Of a stretch of DNA of 11,100 nt, positions 6,106 through 11,100 are shown piece by piece (the first letter of the stretch is position 1; every line of letters begins with the position of its first letter). Source of the DNA: Rhodospirillales bacterium (GTDB lineage Bacteria; Pseudomonadota; Alphaproteobacteria; Rhodospirillales; Casp-alpha2). Where the stretch lies: assembly GCA_018664265.1 (NCBI GenBank), contig JABJOR010000182.1, forward strand, positions 1-11,100. Reading direction: 5' to 3'. The position numbers and the translations under genes are program-made. A model generated the notes under the pieces. The model was not told the DNA's origin and made no database searches. It worked only from the letters and a program-made list of their open reading frames with translations.

Positions 6106-7518
6106 ATGGAAGTCGTTGCAGAACATTCAGGATTAACGGAAATCGCTCTTGTGGCTCTGGCCGCAATGGGCTGCGGTATCTTTATGGAAAGGCTGCGCCA
6201 GCCTGCTATCGTTGGCTATATTCTGGCTGGCGTGCTGCTCGGCCCTTCGGCGCTTGCGTTGGTTCGCGATCGTGCCCAGATTGATAGCCTTGCAGAACTC
6301 GGCGTTTTGCTTCTGCTCTACGTCGTGGGCATGGAGCTTTCCCTGCGTTCATTTAAACGAATATGGAAGCTCGCTGTTATAACCACGATGGTTCAGATCG
6401 GGGCATCTACAAGCATTATGCTGATTTGTATGCAAGTCTTTGGCTGGTCCCTAGGGCTCGCAATCTTGCTTGGGTTCGTGGTCGCCCTGTCTTCAACGGC
6501 TGTGGCGATTAAGGTTCTGGCAGATATAGGCGAGTTACGCACAAGAACAGGTACGGTAACAGTCGGTGTGCTTATTGCTCAGGATTTGGCCGTGGTTCCC
6601 ATGATGTTGATTGTCTCCACTCTGGGCGCCGTTCATGGAACAGGCGATGGTGCAGGTGAGGCCGGTGGTTTCACTTTTGAGGCCGGGCTTCGCATCGTTG
6701 GCTCTATTGCTTTGCTGGCGGGATTAATCTGGCATCTCAGTCGTGGCGTAAAAGTAAATCTGCCCTTTGCCGCTATTATTGCCGGGCATGAAGATTTGAA
6801 GCCATTGACGGCTTTGGCGTTTTGCTTTGCTGCTGCTTCAATTTCCGGTTTGCTTGGCTTATCCGCGGCTTACGGTGCCTTTATTGCAGGCTTGGTGGTC
6901 GGCAGTTCGCGTCAACGCCATGTGATGATTGAAGCTGCCAAACCTATACAGAGCATTTTGATGATGGTGTTTTTCCTGTCTATAGGGTTGCTGCTGGACC
7001 TGACCTTCATCTGGGAAAACCTCTGGACTGTGGTCACTTTATTCCTGGTGGTCGTCGTCTTTAAAACCATCTTGAATGTTGGAACACTGCGCTCGCTGGG
7101 ACAGAGCTGGCATCATGCTTTCCTTGCCGGGGTCATGTTGACTCAAATCGGGGAGTTTTCGTTTCTGCTATCACAAATTGGCATTGATTCAGGCCTGATC
7201 AGTTACGATGACAGCCGCATTGTGGTTGCCGTTACGGTGCTTAGTCTGGCCCTTAGTCCGCTGTTTGTGCTGACCGCCAGACGCTTGCAGTCGATTGCAC
7301 TTGAAAGTCGGGAGTCAGCTTCAGAGATCCTGCGAACCATCTACGCACCAGAAGCTGAACTGGTTGTAGAGACACTCGGTGAAGCCCGTTCAACCACATC
7401 ACGAACTATTCGAATATTGATTTATCGAGTACGCTTGTTCATGCGTGAATGGAGAAAACGGAAAGCTGCAAAGAAAGAAAAATCATCTTCGAGCGTTAAA
7501 GAAGACAACGATGCCTGA
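6106..7518 (+). CDS. Kef-type monovalent cation/proton antiporter (CPA2), without RCK domain
   Basis: This 470-residue inner-membrane protein exchanges a monovalent cation (K+ or Na+) for protons. About a dozen hydrophobic segments run from residue ~10 to ~390, with family signatures RQPAIVGYILAGVLLGPS near 31-48, LSSTAVAIKVLAD around 128-140 and AQDLAVVP starting at A158 (Gln159-Asp160, the expected ion-binding pair). KefB and KefC continue with a cytosolic RCK/TrkA-N domain; here the protein ends in a charged, probably cytosolic tail of ~75 residues, so nucleotide or glutathione gating of the KefC kind is not expected. No clear ribosome site precedes the ATG at 6106, and the upstream hairpin ends only eight bases away. 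The last eight bases overlap rnhB (ATGCCTGA). Exact ion specificity is unknown. Confidence 0.85.
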   Translation: MEVVAEHSGLTEIALVALAAMGCGIFMERLRQPAIVGYILAGVLLGPSALALVRDRAQIDSLAELGVLLLLYVVGMELSLRSFKRIWKLAVITTMVQIGASTSIMLICMQVFGWSLGLAILLGFVVALSSTAVAIKVLADIGELRTRTGTVTVGVLIAQDLAVVPMMLIVSTLGAVHGTGDGAGEAGGFTFEAGLRIVGSIALLAGLIWHLSRGVKVNLPFAAIIAGHEDLKPLTALAFCFAAASISGLLGLSAAYGAFIAGLVVGSSRQRHVMIEAAKPIQSILMMVFFLSIGLLLDLTFIWENLWTVVTLFLVVVVFKTILNVGTLRSLGQSWHHAFLAGVMLTQIGEFSFLLSQIGIDSGLISYDDSRIVVAVTVLSLALSPLFVLTARRLQSIALESRESASEILRTIYAPEAELVVETLGEARSTTSRTIRILIYRVRLFMREWRKRKAAKKEKSSSSVKEDNDA

Positions 7519-8143
7519 TTACGTTCTGGAACAGGCAGCCATAGCGGATGGTCATACAACAATCGCTGGTGTTGATGAAGTTGGCCGTGGCCCCTGGGCT
7601 GGACCTGTGGTTGCCGGGGCGGCAATTTTGGATATCGGGTTATTGCCAGATGAATTGCTGAAAGCGCTGGATGATTCAAAAAAGCTGAAACCTACACGAC
7701 GTTTTGAGATTTATGAGTGGATGAAGGCTGAGGCTGGAATTCTACTGGGCATCGGCATGGCCAGTGTAGAGGAGGTTGATGAAATCAATATTCTACAGGC
7801 GAGCTTGCGGGCGATGCGCCGGGCCGTAGAAAATTTACCGAACGCCCCGTCGTACGTTCTTGTCGATGGGAACAAGCCCCCGAAGCTAGATTGCCCGGTG
7901 CAATGTGTCGTCAAGGGAGACGCAAAAAGCCTTTCGATCGCAGCCGCGTCTATTGCCGCGAAAGTCACCCGCGATGCCATTATGGAAGATCTGGATCAGG
8001 CTTTTCCGGGCTATGGCTGGAACACGAATTCCGGCTACGGAACCAAAGCCCATCAAGACGGCCTAAAACGCCTCGGCGTGACAAAACATCACCGCCGCAG
8101 CTTCAAACCTGTAAAAGCCGCTTTAGAAGCTTCACCAGATATT

Positions 8144-8155
<12 letters not shown>
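7511..8155 (+). CDS. rnhB: Ribonuclease HII
   Basis: RNase HII cuts the RNA strand of RNA-DNA hybrids and starts removal of single ribonucleotides left in DNA. The 214-residue product carries the full catalytic set: Asp22 and Glu23 in AGVDEVGRG, Asp119 in VLVDGN and Asp155 in AKVTRD; DDSKKL after the first motif is also conserved. The frame is open 22 codons further upstream (to 7445), but that part lies inside the antiporter gene and lacks RNase H features, so the ATG at 7511, overlapping the antiporter stop by eight bases, is preferred. A weak AAAGAAG stretch precedes it. ccrM follows after 95 bases; rnhB-ccrM adjacency is known from alphaproteobacteria and supports both calls. Confidence 0.93.
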
Positions 8156-9333
<1,178 letters not shown>

Positions 9334-9336
<3 letters not shown>

Positions 9337-9375
9337 AGCAACCTGACCTCAAGTGAGGGCAGATAAGTTGCTCTA
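9334..9375 (+). terminator. Hairpin over the ccrM stop codon, possible terminator
   Basis: TAGAGCAAC (9334-9342, starting with the ccrM stop codon) pairs with GTTGCTCTA (9367-9375), and CTGACCTC (9343-9350) pairs with GAGGGCAG (9355-9362) except for one A-G mismatch. A four-base bulge, ATAA (9363-9366), lies on the 3' side. TCTTATT follows, a weak T-rich end. It could stop transcription, protect the mRNA 3' end, or be another repeat class. Confidence 0.5.
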
Positions 9376-9388
9376 TCTTATTGAAAGC

Positions 9389-9438
9389 GATCAAATTATC
9401 TAATCTCAAATGTTTCCATTTGAGATTAGTTTGATCTA
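9389..9438. repeat. Hairpin repeat element, copy 2
   Basis: CTAATCTCAAATG (9400-9412) and CATTTGAGATTAG (9417-9429) form a perfect 13-base-pair stem with a TTTC loop; outside it GATCAA (9389-9394) pairs with TTGATC (9431-9436), leaving ATTAT bulged on the left and one T on the right. The first 15 bases are identical to copy 1 at 6046-6060. The pair T9404-A9425 replaces C6061-G6082 of copy 1, a compensatory change. It lies between convergent genes, and its conserved GATCTA end supplies the TAG stop (9438-9436) of the leftward gene. Confidence 0.8.
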
Positions 9439-9990
9439 AATTTCCTGTATCGCTAAATTAGGCCAGTACCTGAGCCAGTTCTTTTTCTTGAGATAAAGGC
9501 GGTACTGGTCGGGTTTTTGCTGCCCTCTGAGGGTGGGGCGTGCCTGCATATTGAGTAAATCATCAATGCCATAAGGGGCAATGATTTCAACGGATGTGTT
9601 CGCACGCATCCGCACGCCAATGCAGGTGGCAACTTCAAGCCAGTGCGACATGGCATCTGCGGTATCGGTATAGGGGCTATCTTTATTTTGTATGTGCATT
9701 CGGGCCTGGTTCTTAACAGACCAGGGAATATCGGGAAGACGGTTTTTTAAATCGCCCTCAAGCGATTTTTCTGTCGCCTCAGAGATATCTGATTTATTAA
9801 AATACAAAACGTCAATGTCGTTGAGCGCTGTCCTGCTTTTCTTGCCGGAAATTGCATCCCAAACGGCGGAGCGCACGAAACCGGGACCAATTGCCCAATC
9901 CGGCAACTGCATCTGTTTTACCGTGTAAAGAATTTCCATTCTCCATTCATCTGCCTCAATAAGGCTTTCTATATGATTAACTGACTGCAT
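9436..9990 (-). CDS. Nucleotidyltransferase-family protein (DUF925, NTP_transf_6)
   Basis: The 184-residue protein belongs to the COG3575/PF06042 group of small nucleotidyltransferase-fold proteins of unknown substrate. The expected pattern is present: GPGFVRSAVWD at 35-45 (turn of the pol-beta fold), DIDVLYF at 58-64 with the two metal-binding aspartates Asp58 and Asp60, VKNQARMH at 92-99, and the C-terminal YGIDDLLNMQARPT region. The length is typical. No membrane or export signal is seen, so it should be cytosolic. The ATG at 9990 follows GAGGG by about seven bases. The stop codon is formed by the end of repeat copy 2, so the extreme C-terminus may have been set by insertion of that element. 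It is divergent from the homocysteine methyltransferase-like gene. Confidence 0.82.
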   Translation of the reverse strand: MQSVNHIESLIEADEWRMEILYTVKQMQLPDWAIGPGFVRSAVWDAISGKKSRTALNDIDVLYFNKSDISEATEKSLEGDLKNRLPDIPWSVKNQARMHIQNKDSPYTDTADAMSHWLEVATCIGVRMRANTSVEIIAPYGIDDLLNMQARPTLRGQQKPDQYRLYLKKKNWLRYWPNLAIQEI

Positions 9991-10010
9991 TAATGTTCCC
10001 TCTTTGTTCT

Positions 10011-10038
10011 AGTTTACAGATTGTATTAATAGTGTCAA
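10011..10038 (-). promoter_or_regulatory. Candidate promoter of the nucleotidyltransferase gene
   Basis: Read leftward, a perfect TTGACA (10038-10033) is followed after 16 bases by TAAACT (10016-10011), four of six matches to the -10 consensus. Transcription would begin near 10004, just before the GAGGG ribosome site. For the divergent rightward gene I see no comparably good promoter, only AT-rich sequence. Confidence 0.45.
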
Positions 10039-10072
10039 GTCAGTGAAGAATTAATTAACGGAGATCAAGATC

Positions 10073-10996
10073 ATGTCAGACAATCAAGTAGGCTCCATCT
10101 GGTTATCAGAACGTATGAATAACAATGCAGTGCCATTGATTATTGATGGTGGTATGGGGACCGAGCTTGAAAAATCCGGCGTTCCCATGAGCGGCGCTGT
10201 ATGGAGCGGGCTTGCCGTACTGGCTGACCCCGATGCTGTGCGCAGTGTCCATGAAACCTTCATTAAGGCTGGTGCAGAAGTCATTATTGCCAACACATTT
10301 GCTGCTGGAAGGCACATGTTGGAGCCCAATGGCGAGGGCGCGCATGTAGAAAACATCAACAGGGATGCTGTACGGTTGGCTCTTGAGGCTCGCGAGAATG
10401 TGGCGAATGGCCCGGTTGCTGTTGCAGGATCAATCTGTGAATGGACGACTGTACGTGACAGCAAATGGGTGAAGCCGGAATGTTTGGCTGAGTCAGCACG
10501 TGAACAGGCTACGATACTGGCAGAAGAAGGGGTTGATTTAATCGCCCTTGAGATGTGCCAGAATGCAGAGCACTCCAGTGTTTGTATCGAAGCAGCCCTG
10601 GAAACGGGCTTGCCCGTCTGGGTTGGGATGAGTGCTCAGCACTTTAAAGACAAAGAAACACTTTCTGTTTTCGATGAAATCGAGCTGGAATTTGAAAGGT
10701 TGGTAAAGGGTGTTGCCCATTACCCTGTGCAGGCAATGAATATAATGCACACCCCGACAACTGATGTGGTTGAGGCCTTGAATATTATCCGAAAATACTG
10801 GCAAGGCCCTGTTGGTGCCTATCCTGAATCAGGGTATTTCACTATGCCCAACTGGCAGTTTATTGATGTGATTGAGCCAGAGGTTCTGGCTGAACAGGCC
10901 AAAGAATGGGTAAGCCTGGGCGTTAGTATGTTGGGTGGATGCTGTGGTCTTGGGCCTGACCATGTCAAAGCTTTGAGAGAAGCGTTTCCACGATGA
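10073..10996 (+). CDS. Homocysteine S-methyltransferase-family protein, atypical zinc site
   Basis: The 307-residue protein has the single-domain barrel of the S-methylmethionine/betaine:homocysteine methyltransferase family, which moves a methyl group from a sulfonium or ammonium donor to a thiol. DGGMGTELEKSG at 25-36 and ANTFAA near 74-79 are the usual N-terminal substrate motifs, and GGCCG at 288-292 supplies two zinc-binding cysteines (290, 291). The third ligand normally comes from an N-C pair; here the corresponding segment reads MNIMHTP (222-228), with Ile224 instead of Cys. His226 could substitute, or the protein may use other chemistry. Donor and acceptor are therefore uncertain. 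The ATG is preceded by CGGAG with nine bases of spacing. The gene ends with tandem stops (TGA, TAA, TAA) and a strong terminator. Confidence 0.82.
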   Translation: MSDNQVGSIWLSERMNNNAVPLIIDGGMGTELEKSGVPMSGAVWSGLAVLADPDAVRSVHETFIKAGAEVIIANTFAAGRHMLEPNGEGAHVENINRDAVRLALEARENVANGPVAVAGSICEWTTVRDSKWVKPECLAESAREQATILAEEGVDLIALEMCQNAEHSSVCIEAALETGLPVWVGMSAQHFKDKETLSVFDEIELEFERLVKGVAHYPVQAMNIMHTPTTDVVEALNIIRKYWQGPVGAYPESGYFTMPNWQFIDVIEPEVLAEQAKEWVSLGVSMLGGCCGLGPDHVKALREAFPR

Positions 10997-11001
10997 TAAT
11001 A

Positions 11002-11032
11002 AAAAAGCCTCTGAGATTATCAGAGGCTTTTT
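11002..11032. terminator. Bidirectional intrinsic terminator
   Basis: GCCTCTGA (11007-11014) and TCAGAGGC (11020-11027) form a perfect eight-base-pair stem with a GATTA loop, flanked by A5 on the left and T5 on the right, so it can end transcription on both strands. It lies between the convergent methyltransferase-like and dehydrogenase genes. Confidence 0.95.
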
Positions 11033-11049
11033 AAAAACATGAATATGAA

Positions 11050-11100
11050 TTAACGGGTTGGGACAGGCTCGTCGCCGGAGTAGTCGTAGAAGCCGCGACC
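11050..11100 (-). CDS. 3' end of a 3-hydroxyacyl-CoA (3-hydroxybutyryl-CoA) dehydrogenase gene, partial
   Basis: Read leftward from the window edge, 16 codons and a TAA encode GRGFYDYSGDEPVPTR. The GRGFYDY motif is characteristic of the C-terminus of NAD-dependent 3-hydroxyacyl-CoA dehydrogenases, such as 3-hydroxybutyryl-CoA dehydrogenase of butanoate, PHB or phenylacetate metabolism. The frame is open to the window edge and the stop lies 17 bases from the bidirectional terminator, as expected for a gene end. Only the tail is visible, so the exact member (Hbd, PaaH or FadB-like) cannot be decided. Confidence 0.65.
   Translation of the reverse strand, partial: GRGFYDYSGDEPVPTR

Noticed and set aside
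7445..7510. N-terminal extension (22 codons) of rnhB
   Set aside because: It overlaps the antiporter tail in another frame and RNase HII homology begins only after the ATG at 7511.
10064..10073. GATCAAGATC before the methyltransferase-like gene as a third copy of the hairpin repeat
   Set aside because: It shares only GATCAA with the repeats, without the following ATTATCTAA or the stem.

Overview
The window looks like chromosomal DNA of an alphaproteobacterium. The strongest markers are a CcrM-type GANTC adenine methyltransferase directly downstream of rnhB (an arrangement known from alphaproteobacteria), an alphaproteobacterial-type PAS_5 protein, a GcvA-like LysR regulator and a DUF925-type nucleotidyltransferase. 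The order or genus cannot be fixed from the sequence. Almost all of it is housekeeping or regulatory content; I see no phage, insertion sequence, tRNA, rRNA or CRISPR.

Layout. Positions 1-498 hold no protein gene; the first ~140 bases are GC-richer and could be the tail of a structured RNA, and the rest is an AT-rich promoter region. A soluble lytic transglycosylase (499-2340) and a MoaB/MogA-type molybdopterin protein (2330-2851) overlap by 11 bases and run rightward. They converge on a leftward three-gene operon: a PAS_5 protein with a TTG start (4660-4163), a TIGR04283 family-2 glycosyltransferase (4141-3476) and a TIGR04282 transferase (3479-2835). A small leftward gene of 63 codons (4981-4790) is divergent from a LysR regulator (5112-6041), and their promoters share one -35 region. 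Then come a Kef-type cation/proton antiporter (6106-7518), rnhB (7511-8155) and ccrM (8251-9336). A leftward nucleotidyltransferase (9990-9436), a rightward homocysteine S-methyltransferase-family gene (10073-10996) and the 3' end of a leftward 3-hydroxyacyl-CoA dehydrogenase gene (11100-11050) complete the window. A textbook bidirectional terminator separates the last two.

Points of most interest: six GANTC sites packed into 96 bases in front of ccrM, next to a CtrA-like box, which suggests methylation-sensitive control of the methyltransferase gene; a repeated hairpin element present twice (6042-6098 and 9389-9438), sharing a 15-base identical arm and one compensatory base-pair change; the small gene/LysR divergent pair with an operator-like dyad; and a homocysteine methyltransferase homologue that lacks the first of the three usual zinc-binding cysteines.
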